This document shows positions 1 through 9,111 of a stretch of 64,000 nt of DNA, in pieces. Location: the NCBI RefSeq assembly GCF_900129075.1, contig NZ_FQVH01000001.1, positions 182,604 through 246,603 of the forward strand, read 5' to 3'. The notes below the pieces were generated by a model. It was not told the origin of the DNA and did not search any database. It was given only the letters and a program-made list of their open reading frames with translations. This stretch comes from Caldanaerobius fijiensis DSM 17918 (GTDB lineage: Bacteria > Bacillota > Thermoanaerobacteria > Thermoanaerobacterales > Caldanaerobiaceae). Position 1 is the first letter of the stretch, and the number at the start of each line of letters is the position of its first letter. Both the position numbers and the translations under genes were made by a program.

Positions 1-64
1 TGTGGGCAAATCCAAAAATTACTAAAACACCGACAATCATTAACAAAATGTACCCAAGTGGCAT
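1..64 (-). CDS. N-terminal 21 residues of a membrane protein, cut by window edge
   Basis: An ATG at 62-64 (minus strand) is preceded by a good ribosome binding site, GAGGTG six bases upstream. It opens a frame of about 21 residues that runs off the left edge. The visible start is almost entirely hydrophobic and reads as a transmembrane segment. It lies downstream of phoU but beyond a strong terminator, so it is probably a separate unit. The start resembles DUF1614-type membrane proteins as I remember them, but that is a guess; too little is visible to name it. Confidence 0.5.
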   Translation of the reverse strand, partial: MPLGYILLMIVGVLVIFGFAH

Positions 65-125
65 ATTATTCACCTCTCATTTGCTTTTCTACAAATATGT
101 TGCCCTTTGGGCACATAATATATAC

Positions 126-159
126 AAAAATAGCAGTCCATCATTTTTGATGGACTGCT
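126..159 (-). terminator. Terminator of the pst-phoU operon
   Basis: A perfect 12-bp stem (132-143 with 148-159) has a 4-base loop. On the minus strand it is followed by a run of U. It lies just past the phoU stop codon. A-rich sequence on the other side would also let it work for plus-strand transcripts. Confidence 0.9.
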
Positions 160-166
160 TAAAAAA

Positions 167-826
167 TCAAGCATTTAAATCCTTATGCTCACCTGTCTCT
201 ACAAATATAACCCATTCACATATATTTGTAGCGTGATCTGCTACGCGCTCCAGATAACTACTTATAAACAAGAAGTGCGTAGCCTGTTTTATATTTCTAG
301 GATCTTCTAACATTAAAGCTATAAGTTCTCTATAAATTTGTGCGTGTAAGCCATCTACTTCGTCATCTAATTTACATGTGCGCATAGCCAGATCTACATC
401 CGTGTTTATATAAGATGTAAGAGCATCTCTCAACATGTGCTTTACTATATCCGCAATCCTCGGTATATCTATCAACGGTTTAATATAAACTTCATTTACA
501 AGCCTTTTTGTGTTCTTTGCAATATCCACCGCGTGATCCGCTATACGTTCAAGATCCGTTATAAGTTTAATAGCTGTAAAAATAATCCTCAAATCCCTAG
601 CTATAGGCTGTTGTGTGGCGATCAGCCTTACGCATTCATTTTCGATGAAAACTTCCATTTCATCAATTTTATCATCACCATCTATAACAGCATCAGCCAT
701 CTCCTCGTCCTGTTTTACCAAAGCCTCTATTGCTTTATCTATTGCTTCTTCTACCATACTACCCATTTTAAGAATATGAAGATGTACTTTTTCTAATTCC
801 TGATCAAAATGTGTTCTGGCAGTCAA
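167..826 (-). CDS. phoU: Phosphate transport system regulatory protein PhoU
   Basis: 219 residues, the usual PhoU length. Two tandem three-helix PhoU repeats are visible, each with a metal-binding E/D-rich helix (ExxxD near residue 57; the second repeat near 150-200 ends in a RVADHATN motif). PhoU is a cytoplasmic regulator that restrains Pst uptake and the PhoR kinase when phosphate is plentiful. It is the last gene of pstC-pstA-pstB-phoU, 16 bases after pstB. The start is a TTG at 824-826 with an AAGGAG site nine bases upstream; no ATG is better placed. Confidence 0.95.
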   Translation of the reverse strand: MTARTHFDQELEKVHLHILKMGSMVEEAIDKAIEALVKQDEEMADAVIDGDDKIDEMEVFIENECVRLIATQQPIARDLRIIFTAIKLITDLERIADHAVDIAKNTKRLVNEVYIKPLIDIPRIADIVKHMLRDALTSYINTDVDLAMRTCKLDDEVDGLHAQIYRELIALMLEDPRNIKQATHFLFISSYLERVADHATNICEWVIFVETGEHKDLNA

Positions 827-842
827 TTATATCATCTCCTTA

Positions 843-1592
843 TTATCCGAATCGACCTGTAATATAGTCCTCTGTACGCTTATCCTTTGGCCTATAAAAT
901 AACTCATCCGTTGGTCCGCTCTCGATCACTTCCCCGTTTAAGAAAAATGAAGTGAAATCGGAAATTCTGCCCGCTTGCTGCATATTATGGGTTACAATTA
1001 TAATGGTATATTTTTTCTTCAGCGTATCAATTAAATCCTCAATTTTTGCAGTAGAAATCGGATCCAATGCTGATGTAGGTTCATCCATAAGAATAACCTC
1101 AGGTTCAATGGCAAGAGTACGTGCAATACACAGCCTTTGTTGTTGTCCCCCTGAAAGTCCCATAGCAGATTTATTGAGTCTATCTTTCACCTCATCCCAT
1201 AATGCCGCGGCTCTAAGGCTTTTCTCCACAATTTCATCCAGCTTCTTTTTATTTTTTATTCCATGTATCCTGGGTCCGTAAGCCACATTGTCGTAAACTG
1301 ACATAGGAAAAGGATTGGGTTTTTGGAATACCATACCTACGCGCTTTCTTAACTCTAAAACATCAAAATTATTATAAATATCAACATTATCCAGCTTTAT
1401 ACTACCCGTTATCTTAACCCCAGGGATAAGGTCATTCATCCTGTTTATAACTCTTAAGAAAGTAGATTTGCCACAGCCTGAGGGACCTATCAATGCCATG
1501 ACCGTATTCTCTTTTACATGAATTTCTACATTTTTTAACGCCTGAAAGTCTCCATAAAAAAGATTTAAATTTTCTATATCTACTTTATTCAT
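843..1592 (-). CDS. pstB: Phosphate ABC transporter ATP-binding protein PstB
   Basis: 249 residues. Walker [10 protein letters not shown] is at 36-44, the signature LSGGQQQRL near 145, and Walker B with the D-loop ([11 protein letters not shown]) near 168. The tail carries the PstB-typical YITGRFG ending. It powers high-affinity phosphate import through PstA and PstC at the inner face of the membrane. It lies 49 bases after pstA and is followed closely by phoU. It should be induced with the operon by PhoP at the Pho box near 3.5 kb. Confidence 0.97.
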   Translation of the reverse strand: MNKVDIENLNLFYGDFQALKNVEIHVKENTVMALIGPSGCGKSTFLRVINRMNDLIPGVKITGSIKLDNVDIYNNFDVLELRKRVGMVFQKPNPFPMSVYDNVAYGPRIHGIKNKKKLDEIVEKSLRAAALWDEVKDRLNKSAMGLSGGQQQRLCIARTLAIEPEVILMDEPTSALDPISTAKIEDLIDTLKKKYTIIIVTHNMQQAGRISDFTSFFLNGEVIESGPTDELFYRPKDKRTEDYITGRFG

Positions 1593-1641
1593 ATGTTTTC
1601 CCCTTTCAGAACTCGCTATTATTATAGCATATATTTACAAC

Positions 1642-2526
1642 TCAGTCACCAGTTATTTTCCTATATATGACTTTCCCCAACCACCTTGAAATCAAGTTAA
1701 ACAAAAGGACACATATAACTAAAACCGCCGATGCGCCGTTGGCAATCCTTCTGGCATCAGGCGCCAGTCCTTCAGAATTAATCTTCCATATATATACAGC
1801 TAGTGTCTCCCCAGGTCTGAACAATCTTAAAGGCGAATTAATCGCGGCTGGGTTCCAGTTTCGAAAATCAAGTATAGGAGTGCTCATACCTGCTGTATAA
1901 AGCAATGCAGCCGCTTCGCCGAACACTCTCGCTGCTGTAAGTATTATGCCCGTGACAAGAGAAGGCAATGCTGCTTTTAACAAAACGCGCGTTATAGTTT
2001 GCCACTCTGTGGCACCCAATGCAAGGCTCGCTTCTCTTAACTCATTTTTTACACTTCTTATAGCATCCTCAGAAATTCTAGTCATAACAGGTAGATTTAA
2101 TACTGCCAGCGCAAATGCACCAGAAACTATAGAAAATCCCCATCCCATCATATTCACAAATACTATTAATCCAAAAAGACCTACCACAATAGATGGCAGT
2201 GACGCTAATGATTCTATGCTAATTCGTATAGCATTCGTTATTAAATTAGGTTTCGCAAATTCTGCCAGATAAATACCAGCACCCAGTCCTATGGGAACTG
2301 TTATAATCATAGAAACAACTAAAAGCAGCAAAGAGTTAAATAACTGCGGTGCAACACCCCCACCCGCCTTCATAAAAGCCGGAGGCGCAGTTAAAAAATG
2401 CCAGTCGATAACGCCTAATCCATTATACAGTATATAACCTACTATGGAAAATAAAAGCAATATAACAAAAACTGCAATCGCAGTAAAAAATACTGTCGCT
2501 ATCCTGTCATTTATCCTGGAATTCAT
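1642..2526 (-). CDS. pstA: Phosphate ABC transporter permease PstA
   Basis: 294 residues with about six hydrophobic segments. The MetI-like permease loop (EAxxxLGA around 170, followed by A..P) that contacts PstB is present. Its start overlaps the stop of pstC by four bases, indicating translational coupling. Together with PstC it forms the membrane channel for phosphate. Length and order are normal for Firmicutes. Confidence 0.96.
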   Translation of the reverse strand: MNSRINDRIATVFFTAIAVFVILLLFSIVGYILYNGLGVIDWHFLTAPPAFMKAGGGVAPQLFNSLLLLVVSMIITVPIGLGAGIYLAEFAKPNLITNAIRISIESLASLPSIVVGLFGLIVFVNMMGWGFSIVSGAFALAVLNLPVMTRISEDAIRSVKNELREASLALGATEWQTITRVLLKAALPSLVTGIILTAARVFGEAAALLYTAGMSTPILDFRNWNPAAINSPLRLFRPGETLAVYIWKINSEGLAPDARRIANGASAVLVICVLLFNLISRWLGKVIYRKITGD

Positions 2527-3413
2527 CTATGTTGTCCCCTTCTTCCTATTAACCTTATTATTATTATAAACGTAAAAGAGAACAAAAGCAGTAAAAGCGC
2601 AATTGACCAAAGAGCATTATTCCACAGCGAACCGCTCACAGTGTTTCCCATATCCATGGTCAAAATACTCGTCATAGTATGCATGGGTGCAAGAAAAGAG
2701 TCCGGTATACGAACCGCATTTCCTATCACCATTTGTACAGCTAATGCTTCACCAAAAGCCCTGGCTAAACCCAGTACAATACCTGTCAAAATACCGGGTA
2801 GTGCTGCAGGTAGCAACACCTTTCTTATGGTCTGCCATCTCGTAGCACCAAGGGCATATGATGCTTCTTTAAGCTCGTTTTGCAACGACCTTAAGCTATC
2901 TGATGATACAGTTGTTATAGTTGGAAAAATCATTACAGCAAGGACAATTGTACCGGCCAATAAGCTAAAACCCAGACCTCCAATATGATTTCTTATAAAT
3001 GGTACCAGGACACTTAAGCCAATCCAGCCGTATACTACCGAAGGTATCCCTGCAAACAATTCTATTATAGATTGCAAAAAATTACGCATATAGGGCGGAG
3101 ATATTTCTACCATAAAAACAGCAACAGACACACTCATAGGCGCACTTATAATTAGAGCAGATAACGATACTGCCAATGAACCAAGTATAAAAGCCAATGC
3201 GCCAACCTGAGGTCCTCCTTCAGCTTTTGAAGCACCTGGATTCCATTTTGATGAGAACAAAAACTCCGAAAGCGATACCTTATTGCGTATAAATGTTAAA
3301 AGTCCCTGAGAAGCTATAAAATAAATAATAGAGATTGTAACAATAATCATAAGAATAGCACAAATTAAAGTGAAATTTCTCCCTAACACGTTCTTTATCT
3401 TATTTTTTTCCAT
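2523..3413 (-). CDS. pstC: Phosphate ABC transporter permease PstC
   Basis: 296 residues, six predicted membrane segments, and the EAA permease loop (EASYALGATRWQT near 185). This is the first gene of the pst operon here. In most Firmicutes pstS, the phosphate-binding lipoprotein, precedes pstC, but only about 100 bases separate it from phoR and no pstS is present in the window. An AGGAG site precedes the ATG. It is expected to be controlled by the Pho box immediately upstream. Confidence 0.96.
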   Translation of the reverse strand: MEKNKIKNVLGRNFTLICAILMIIVTISIIYFIASQGLLTFIRNKVSLSEFLFSSKWNPGASKAEGGPQVGALAFILGSLAVSLSALIISAPMSVSVAVFMVEISPPYMRNFLQSIIELFAGIPSVVYGWIGLSVLVPFIRNHIGGLGFSLLAGTIVLAVMIFPTITTVSSDSLRSLQNELKEASYALGATRWQTIRKVLLPAALPGILTGIVLGLARAFGEALAVQMVIGNAVRIPDSFLAPMHTMTSILTMDMGNTVSGSLWNNALWSIALLLLLFSFTFIIIIRLIGRRGQHR

Positions 3414-3478
3414 GGTTTTACTCCTTTATTTAATAGTCTATACTCAAAATAATATTAACAACTTTTAAAAACAGGTTT

Positions 3479-3516
3479 GTTAACTCCAGGTTAAGTCTAC
3501 GTTAAGTATATGTTAA
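3479..3516 (-). promoter_or_regulatory. PhoP (Pho) box: four TTAAC repeats at exact 11-bp spacing
   Basis: On the minus strand TTAACA, TTAACG, TTAACC and TTAACA begin at 3516, 3505, 3494 and 3483, a period of exactly 11 bp. This is the architecture known for Bacillus PhoP: TTAACA-like direct repeats with about 5 bases between them, on one face of the helix. The box lies 66 bases before pstC, and its first repeat overlaps the phoR stop codon. The phoP-phoR pair next door supplies the regulator. Confidence 0.88.
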
Positions 3517-4931
3517 TTTTCGTAATCTCTCGTTCGTGGTAAATTAATTATAAATTCTGTACCTTTCCCGACCTCGCTGTTTACAGTTATTGTTCCATTA
3601 AATGAATTTACAATATGCTTTACTATAGCCAACCCTAAACCCGTACCTCCAAGTTTTCTGGATCTGCTTTTATCTACCCGATAAAATCTCTCGAATAACC
3701 TTGGTATATGTTCCTTTGGAATACCTATACCGTCATCCTTAACAGAAAACGTCACATTTTTGCCTTCAGCGTAGACCTTTATATCCACATGTCCTCCTAT
3801 GCCGGTATATTTTATGCCATTCTCTACTAAATTTAGAAGCATCTGTTTTATCCTGTCTTTATTCGTCTTCATAACTAAATCAATAGGTTCTATAACATAC
3901 GTCACCGTAATATTTTTCTCTTTCGCCTGATTTTTTAACATATATATAACTTCTTCAACAATATCCTTTATTTTTTCTGGAGCAAGTTTTATATCCCCCT
4001 TTAACCCTTCTATTTCTGACAATGTCAATATATCATTAATAAGCCTCGATAGCCTCTCTGTCTCAAGCTCGATAATCTCCAGAAATTTATCAGCCGTCTC
4101 CTTGTCCTCCAGTGCCCCTTCTCTTAAAGTCTCTACAAAACCTTTTATCGAGGTCAAAGGTGTTCTCAACTCGTGAGAAACATTTGCTGCGAATTCACTC
4201 CTCATCTTTTCAAGCTTCTTTATCTCTGTCACATCATTTAAAACGATGACAAGACCTATATTCTTATCTCCTTCACCAAATCTACCATTAGATAATACAG
4301 GGATCCTGATAGGATTGGTATAAATCTTTATAAACCTGTATTCCGGATAAAATAACTCTATTTCAGTTTCGTAGTATTTTTTGTTCTTCAATATGTCATC
4401 GATAATATCGTGCATTTTACTGCTTCTGACCAGTTCTAAAATGTGTTTACCTATGGCATGTTCAGTATCCACTGCCAGTGTCTTAGCGGCAGCGTGATTT
4501 ATCAATAACACTTTTTCCTCATTATCTATAGCAATCACACCATTAATAATACTCGTCAATACTGCTTCCAATTTGGCATTTCTATCGTGTAATTCGTTAA
4601 TGGTCAGATTCAACGTTTCTGTCATCTTTTTTATTGCCCTTGCCAGCATTCCTATTTCATCTTCATAGTCTTCATTAATAGATTTTGTTATTTTGCCATT
4701 TGATATGTCTTCAGCTATCTCCGTTATTTCATAAATCGGCCGAATTATTTTCTTTAAAAATCTAAGCCCCAATAATATGGCAATGCTTGAACCCAACAGC
4801 AGCGATAAAAGCATATACACTACTATATTTTGCATGTGCCATTTAGACATGGTGCCCAGAAAAAAAAAGCTCGTCGTACCTACTCCCAACAGCACTAAAA
4901 TTATATACGTAGTAAAAAGCTTTTTTTGCAT
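3513..4931 (-). CDS. phoR: Phosphate sensor histidine kinase PhoR
   Basis: 472 residues. In order: TM1 (about 6-27), TM2 (35-57), HAMP (about 58-110), PAS (about 115-235), HisKA with the phospho-accepting His253 in SHELRTP, and a HATPase with N, G1 and G2 boxes. It phosphorylates PhoP under phosphate limitation. Only about eight residues separate the two membrane helices, so the extracytoplasmic sensor domain seen in Bacillus PhoR is absent; input probably comes through Pst/PhoU or the PAS domain. It follows phoP by two bases. Confidence 0.93.
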   Translation of the reverse strand: MQKKLFTTYIILVLLGVGTTSFFFLGTMSKWHMQNIVVYMLLSLLLGSSIAILLGLRFLKKIIRPIYEITEIAEDISNGKITKSINEDYEDEIGMLARAIKKMTETLNLTINELHDRNAKLEAVLTSIINGVIAIDNEEKVLLINHAAAKTLAVDTEHAIGKHILELVRSSKMHDIIDDILKNKKYYETEIELFYPEYRFIKIYTNPIRIPVLSNGRFGEGDKNIGLVIVLNDVTEIKKLEKMRSEFAANVSHELRTPLTSIKGFVETLREGALEDKETADKFLEIIELETERLSRLINDILTLSEIEGLKGDIKLAPEKIKDIVEEVIYMLKNQAKEKNITVTYVIEPIDLVMKTNKDRIKQMLLNLVENGIKYTGIGGHVDIKVYAEGKNVTFSVKDDGIGIPKEHIPRLFERFYRVDKSRSRKLGGTGLGLAIVKHIVNSFNGTITVNSEVGKGTEFIINLPRTRDYEN

Positions 4932-4933
4932 TT

Positions 4934-5647
4934 TTATTCACCTTTGCTGTTAAGTTTGTACCCGATTCCCCTAACGGTTTCAATGTAAGGCGGATAGACA
5001 TTTTCGTCACCTAGCTTTTTTCTTAAATGCCTTATATGGACATCTACTGTTCTGGTTTCTCCTACATATTCGTATCCCCATATTTTATCAAGCAAAAGAT
5101 TTCTGGCTAACACCTTATCTTTGTTTTCTGCCAGCAACTTCAAAAGCTCAAATTCCTTTAAAGTCAATTCTATAGGAATACCATTTTTAAATACCTGGAA
5201 TTTATCAGGTAATATCGTTATATCCCTTACAACTATTGGCTGATCATCGTCTTTTTGTTCGGACTTTTCATCAACTTTAAAACGCCTTAATACTGCTTTT
5301 ATCCTGGCCATCAACTCCCTTACGCTAAATGGCTTCGTGATATAGTCATCTGCACCTAATTCCAGACCCAGGACCTTATCAAACTCCTCTCCTTTAGCTG
5401 TGAGTATAATAACAGGTATATTTTTCGTCCTATCATCTCTCTTTAATATTTTGCATACTTCAAAACCATCTATATCTGGCAACATAAGATCTAATATTAC
5501 TAGATCAGGGTGTTGTTCTATGCAAACATCAATGCCATCTTTGCCATTTTCGGTATAAATCAATTGATAACCTGCCATTTCTATGTTGTACTTGAGCAAT
5601 TCTATTATGTGTATTTCATCCTCAACCACAAGTATTTTTTGTTGCAT
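4934..5647 (-). CDS. phoP: Phosphate response regulator PhoP (OmpR/PhoB family)
   Basis: 237 residues. The receiver domain has phospho-acceptor Asp53 (ILDLMLPD), Thr83 and the KPF loop near 105. The C-terminal winged helix ends in the typical RGIGYKL element. It is a DNA-binding activator or repressor of the phosphate regulon, and the TTAAC-repeat box upstream of pstC is its likely target. Its start overlaps the end of nrdR by 26 bases, so it is probably cotranscribed with nrdR. Confidence 0.94.
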   Translation of the reverse strand: MQQKILVVEDEIHIIELLKYNIEMAGYQLIYTENGKDGIDVCIEQHPDLVILDLMLPDIDGFEVCKILKRDDRTKNIPVIILTAKGEEFDKVLGLELGADDYITKPFSVRELMARIKAVLRRFKVDEKSEQKDDDQPIVVRDITILPDKFQVFKNGIPIELTLKEFELLKLLAENKDKVLARNLLLDKIWGYEYVGETRTVDVHIRHLRKKLGDENVYPPYIETVRGIGYKLNSKGE

Positions 5648-6116
5648 TAAAGGTTTCCCCTTCCCATTTATCCATAAGTTTTTTTAATTCGTTCATAAAA
5701 CTGTGTACATCTTTAAAGTCTTTATAGACCGATGCAAATCTGACATACGCCACCTGGTCGAGATGAATCAATTTTTCCATAACTATCTCACCTATCTGCG
5801 AACTGGTGATTTCTTTATCTACGCTTTCATATACCTGCCTCTCTATATCATCTACAAAGTTCCGCAAAACGTCAATAGATATAGGTCGTTTTTCACATGC
5901 TTTCAATATACCTGCCAGTATTTTAGTTTTATCAAAAGGCTGTCTTGACCCATCTTTTTTAATGACCATAACAGGCATGTCCTCAATCTTCTCATAGGTT
6001 GTAAACCGCCTCTGGCACCGCATACATTCACGCCTTCTCCTTATGGCCGTATTATCTTCAATAGGCCTTGAATCGATAACTTTCGTCTCAGCATAACCAC
6101 AATATGGACACTTCAC
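5622..6116 (-). CDS. nrdR: Transcriptional repressor NrdR
   Basis: 164 residues. The N-terminal zinc ribbon has CPYC at 3-6 and CMRC at 31-34, and is followed by an ATP-cone domain (about 49-139). NrdR represses ribonucleotide reductase genes when dATP is high. The C-terminus overlaps phoP in another frame. A location downstream of the spoIIG/ylmC block is common in Clostridia. No nrd genes are in the window. Confidence 0.95.
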   Translation of the reverse strand: MKCPYCGYAETKVIDSRPIEDNTAIRRRRECMRCQRRFTTYEKIEDMPVMVIKKDGSRQPFDKTKILAGILKACEKRPISIDVLRNFVDDIERQVYESVDKEITSSQIGEIVMEKLIHLDQVAYVRFASVYKDFKDVHSFMNELKKLMDKWEGETFNATKNTCG

Positions 6117-6150
6117 CTTACACCCCCCTGTCCTTCTTAATTATATAATA

Positions 6151-6173
6151 AATGTTGTGCATAGCACAACATT
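6151..6173. repeat. Perfect 10-bp inverted repeat between ylmC and nrdR
   Basis: AATGTTGTGC, a 3-base ATA centre, then the exact complement. It overlaps the ylmC stop codon and lies about 35 bases before nrdR. The sequence after it on the minus strand is AT-rich but has no clean U-run. It may be a weak terminator of the sigG-ylmC transcript or a protein-binding palindrome for nrdR-phoPR. It does not match the NrdR box well. Confidence 0.55.
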
Positions 6174-6444
6174 AAAATTCTGAATCATCATTCTTTTCGA
6201 TAATACCAGGCCCATCATATTGCACAAGTATAACATCACGGCCTATTTTTTTTACATCACTCCAGGGAATAACTTTTTCATTCTCCTTACCGAAAAACCC
6301 TAAAAATTTTGCCTGTCCTGGCAATACGAGAGCTTCTATCCTCCCCTCTTCTAAATTTATCTCTATATCGCTTATAAATCCCAATCGTCTACCGTCTAAT
6401 ACATTAACTACTTCTTTCTGACTTAAATCCGTCGTGCTCACCAT
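6172..6444 (-). CDS. YlmC/YmxH family PRC-barrel sporulation-associated protein
   Basis: 90 residues forming one PRC-barrel domain (DxxGxxLGxISDIEID-like segment at about 15-30, then a VLPG loop and an IPWSDVKKIGRDVILV strand pair). This small family is found in spore formers and usually lies just after sigG, as here (63 bases downstream). Its exact role is not established; the protein may bind a membrane or RNA partner. It is separated from sigG by a terminator, so it may have its own promoter. Confidence 0.85.
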   Translation of the reverse strand: MVSTTDLSQKEVVNVLDGRRLGFISDIEINLEEGRIEALVLPGQAKFLGFFGKENEKVIPWSDVKKIGRDVILVQYDGPGIIEKNDDSEF

Positions 6445-6481
6445 TTTTATTCACTCCCTCTTTATTATATAAAATTATATG

Positions 6482-6508
6482 AAAAATAGTTCGACATATA
6501 GTCGAACT
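6482..6508 (-). terminator. Terminator of sigG
   Basis: An 8-bp perfect stem (AGTTCGAC at 6488-6495 paired with 6501-6508) has a 5-base loop. It is followed on the minus strand by AUUUUUC. The stem begins inside the sigG stop codon. Confidence 0.85.
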
Positions 6509-7281
6509 CAAATATATTTTCTCATATGTGCAAGTGCAGATTTTTCTAATCTAGAAACCTGAGCTTGAGATATACCTATCTCTTCTGCCACCTCCATTTG
6601 AGTTTTGCCCTCAAAAAATCTTAAATTTAGAATATGTCTTTCGCGCTCATTTAATTTATTTAATGCTTCACTTAAAGATATATTTTCAAGCCAATTCTCA
6701 TCATTATTTTTGTAATCTCCCACCTGATCCATGACGTAAATAGCATCACCGCCGTCATGATAGATAGGTTCAAAAAGAGATACAGGTTCTTGTATAGCAT
6801 CCAGTGCAAATACAACTTCTTCTCTTGGCAATTCCAGTTCTTTTGCTATTTCAGATATGTTTGGTTCTCTTCCATTCTTAGCGATGAGCCTATCCCTTGC
6901 CTGCAATGCTTTATACGCTATATCCCTAAGTGACCTGCTAACCCTTATGGAATTATTATCTCTTAAATACCTTCTTATTTCTCCTATTATCATCGGAACA
7001 GCATAAGTAGAAAACCTTACATTTTGAGACAAATCAAAGTTATCGATAGCCTTAATTAGGCCTATACATCCCACTTGAAACAAATCATCGACGTGTTCGC
7101 CTCTATTATTAAATCTTTGAATAACACTCAACACCAGTCTCAAGTTGCCATATATAAATTTTTCTCTTGCTTCTTTGTCACCGTTTTTTAATTTCAAAAG
7201 TAACTCCTTCATCTCGCTACTTTTTAACACAGGAAGTTTTGACGTGTTTACTCCACATATTTCGACTTTGTTATTAAGCAT
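6508..7281 (-). CDS. sigG: RNA polymerase sigma-G (late forespore)
   Basis: 257 residues. The start NKVEICGVNTSKLPVL (residues 4-19) is diagnostic of SigG: this N-terminal CGV segment is needed for anti-sigma contact in Bacillus. Region 2 (VRFSTYAVPMIIGEIRR near 110) and region 4 (QMEVAEEIGISQAQVSRLEK near 230) are intact. SigG drives late forespore genes, including small acid-soluble proteins such as the sspI gene at 54 kb. It lies 61 bases after sigE, and a hairpin in that gap covers its ribosome binding site. Confidence 0.97.
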   Translation of the reverse strand: MLNNKVEICGVNTSKLPVLKSSEMKELLLKLKNGDKEAREKFIYGNLRLVLSVIQRFNNRGEHVDDLFQVGCIGLIKAIDNFDLSQNVRFSTYAVPMIIGEIRRYLRDNNSIRVSRSLRDIAYKALQARDRLIAKNGREPNISEIAKELELPREEVVFALDAIQEPVSLFEPIYHDGGDAIYVMDQVGDYKNNDENWLENISLSEALNKLNERERHILNLRFFEGKTQMEVAEEIGISQAQVSRLEKSALAHMRKYI

Positions 7282-7288
7282 ATAGTTC

Positions 7289-7327
7289 CCTCCCGTCTCA
7301 TCTATAAAAAATTATTGCCTCGGGAGG
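7289..7327 (-). promoter_or_regulatory. Hairpin masking the sigG ribosome binding site
   Basis: Seven GC-rich pairs (CCTCCCG at 7327-7321 with CGGGAGG at 7295-7289, minus strand) enclose a 25-base loop. The 3' arm is the Shine-Dalgarno GGAGG of sigG, seven bases before its ATG. No U-run follows, so it is not a terminator. It should reduce sigG translation from long spoIIGA-sigE-sigG read-through transcripts. Confidence 0.65.
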
Positions 7328-7342
7328 TTCTTTTTATTCTCT

Positions 7343-8071
7343 TCAAGCCATTTTACTTATTTCTTTTCTTAACCTTTTTATTATGCGTTTTTCTAATCTG
7401 GATATGTACGATTGAGAAATACCCAGCATATCAGCAACCTCCTTTTGGGTCCTCTCCGTTTCACCATTTATACCAAAACGCAACTTTATAATCTTTTTTT
7501 CTTTATCTGATAACTTCTTTATGGCCATATTCAACAACTGTCTATCTACATCCTCTTCCACATTTCGAGATACTATTTCTGCATCAGTTCCAAGTACATC
7601 AGACAGCAACAATTCATTGCCATCCCAATCTACGTTTAGCGGTTCATCAAAGGATACTTCCAATTTTGATTTGCTGTTTCTCCTTAAATACATTAATATC
7701 TCGTTTTCTATGCACCTAGACGCGTACGTAGCCAGTTTTATATTCTTAAAAGGATCAAAAGTATTTACAGCTTTTATGAGACCTATGGTACCTATAGATA
7801 TCAGGTCTTCCACACCCACACCTGTATTTTCAAATTTCCTGGCTATATACACCACTAAACGCAAATTTCGCTCTATCAGGACGGTTTTCGCTGCACTATC
7901 TCCATTTTTAAGCCTCACCATCAGATATTCTTCTTCGTCATTGCTAAGAGGAGGTGGAAGAGCTTCACTACCGCCTATATAAAATATTCCTTTTTCTCTT
8001 AAATCCCATCGGTCCAGCAATTTGATAATAAAAAGTTTTAAATCCCATTTGATTTTATGCCAGGTTCTCAT
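7343..8071 (-). CDS. sigE: RNA polymerase sigma-E (early mother cell), pro-sigma form
   Basis: 242 residues from the ATG at 8071, chosen because GGAGGAG lies seven bases upstream and the protein then begins like known pro-SigE. An upstream in-frame start would add 20 residues and overlap spoIIGA. The pro-sequence of about 25-30 residues precedes [14 protein letters not shown], the region where SpoIIGA cleaves. Regions 2 and 4 are complete, with [21 protein letters not shown] at the end. It is the early mother cell sigma factor of sporulation, between spoIIGA and sigG. Confidence 0.96.
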   Translation of the reverse strand: MRTWHKIKWDLKLFIIKLLDRWDLREKGIFYIGGSEALPPPLSNDEEEYLMVRLKNGDSAAKTVLIERNLRLVVYIARKFENTGVGVEDLISIGTIGLIKAVNTFDPFKNIKLATYASRCIENEILMYLRRNSKSKLEVSFDEPLNVDWDGNELLLSDVLGTDAEIVSRNVEEDVDRQLLNMAIKKLSDKEKKIIKLRFGINGETERTQKEVADMLGISQSYISRLEKRIIKRLRKEISKMA

Positions 8072-8127
8072 AATTACTCCTCCTTCAATTTCCTCAATAT
8101 TTTCAATCTTTTCTTGATATTTCATGT

Positions 8128-8985
8128 TCACAATATATCTGGGTGAAGAAGGGCTCCATATTCTTGGTTTTTAGACAGTGAATTATTGTAAATAGCAACT
8201 ATTACGTTTTTTACCTCTTTTTCTTCAGTGCCTTTTATTAGAACGCTATCTGGTTTAAAACCTAAAAGCATACCATTTTCTCTACCCAATGATGAAAATG
8301 GTATCATCCTCACCCTTGATCCCCAATTTGTATTGGCTAAAGCCACAGTAAGTGAACCAAGATCCATGTCAAGTCCTTTTAGATATAATTCTCTAATACT
8401 ATCAGGCAAAAGCTCTTTTATCTTTTTAAACTCTACAATGATCACAGGCCAGTGAGAAAGCGGTTCATACAGACTATTACCTGTATCCACCAGGCCTATC
8501 ATTTCATTAGATTTTCCTTCTATTGTAACTTTTAAAGATATGTTTAATTTATTTTTGTTTATTTTACCGTGTATATAATTTAAACCTAATTTAATGGCTA
8601 CTACGACAAAAGCAACACCCATTGCCGAATAGTACATACCATTTCTTATAACTTGTTTATCTCCTATTAGATAATATATGGCAATTGATGCTCCACCAAA
8701 TATAAACGCCACCATATAAAATACAATAATTTCTTGAAAAAAAAACTTTATCTTCGCCGGTGTAAAAGCAATGATAACCATTAACATAGAAAGCATTACT
8801 TTAGCTGTAAAATCTCGCATAAATCCCATATGAGGTAAATACATTATTATAACATATAGTGAACCAGCTGCAGATGCTATCAATAGTTTGTACCCTTTAA
8901 AATCAAACTTACCTAATTTGGCTGTCAATACCAATATAATGTAATTCATCAGCAAGTTCTCTATAAAGAGTAAATCTATATACAT
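8128..8985 (-). CDS. spoIIGA: Sigma-E processing membrane peptidase SpoIIGA
   Basis: 285 residues: an N-terminal half with about five transmembrane helices (1-150) and a C-terminal aspartic-protease-like domain with the catalytic DTGNSL motif near 172. It cleaves pro-sigma-E at the sporulation septum after a signal from the forespore. It lies directly upstream of its substrate gene sigE. The 158-base gap to ftsZ holds the ftsZ terminator and presumably the spoIIG promoter; I could not find a convincing pair of Spo0A boxes in it. Confidence 0.95.
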   Translation of the reverse strand: MYIDLLFIENLLMNYIILVLTAKLGKFDFKGYKLLIASAAGSLYVIIMYLPHMGFMRDFTAKVMLSMLMVIIAFTPAKIKFFFQEIIVFYMVAFIFGGASIAIYYLIGDKQVIRNGMYYSAMGVAFVVVAIKLGLNYIHGKINKNKLNISLKVTIEGKSNEMIGLVDTGNSLYEPLSHWPVIIVEFKKIKELLPDSIRELYLKGLDMDLGSLTVALANTNWGSRVRMIPFSSLGRENGMLLGFKPDSVLIKGTEEKEVKNVIVAIYNNSLSKNQEYGALLHPDIL

Positions 8986-9111
8986 AACCTACCTCCAGTT
9001 CACGGATCTATGGATCCTTATATTTTATTTATGCTTTAACCTCATTTTTTATTACGAATATTTTATCACACTTTAATTAAAAAATATGTAAAATTATGGC
9101 ATTTACTCGGT

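Noticed and set aside
437-796. Plus-strand ORF of 119 codons opposite phoU
   Set aside because: Shadow of phoU with no start signals and no recognisable protein.
8072-8131. 20-residue extension of SigE overlapping spoIIGA
   Set aside because: The ATG at 8071 has a strong ribosome binding site and matches pro-SigE; the extension does not.
8986-9111. Spo0A boxes upstream of spoIIGA
   Set aside because: No clear TTCGNCA/TGNCGAA pair is present; an ATTCGTA word is too weak.
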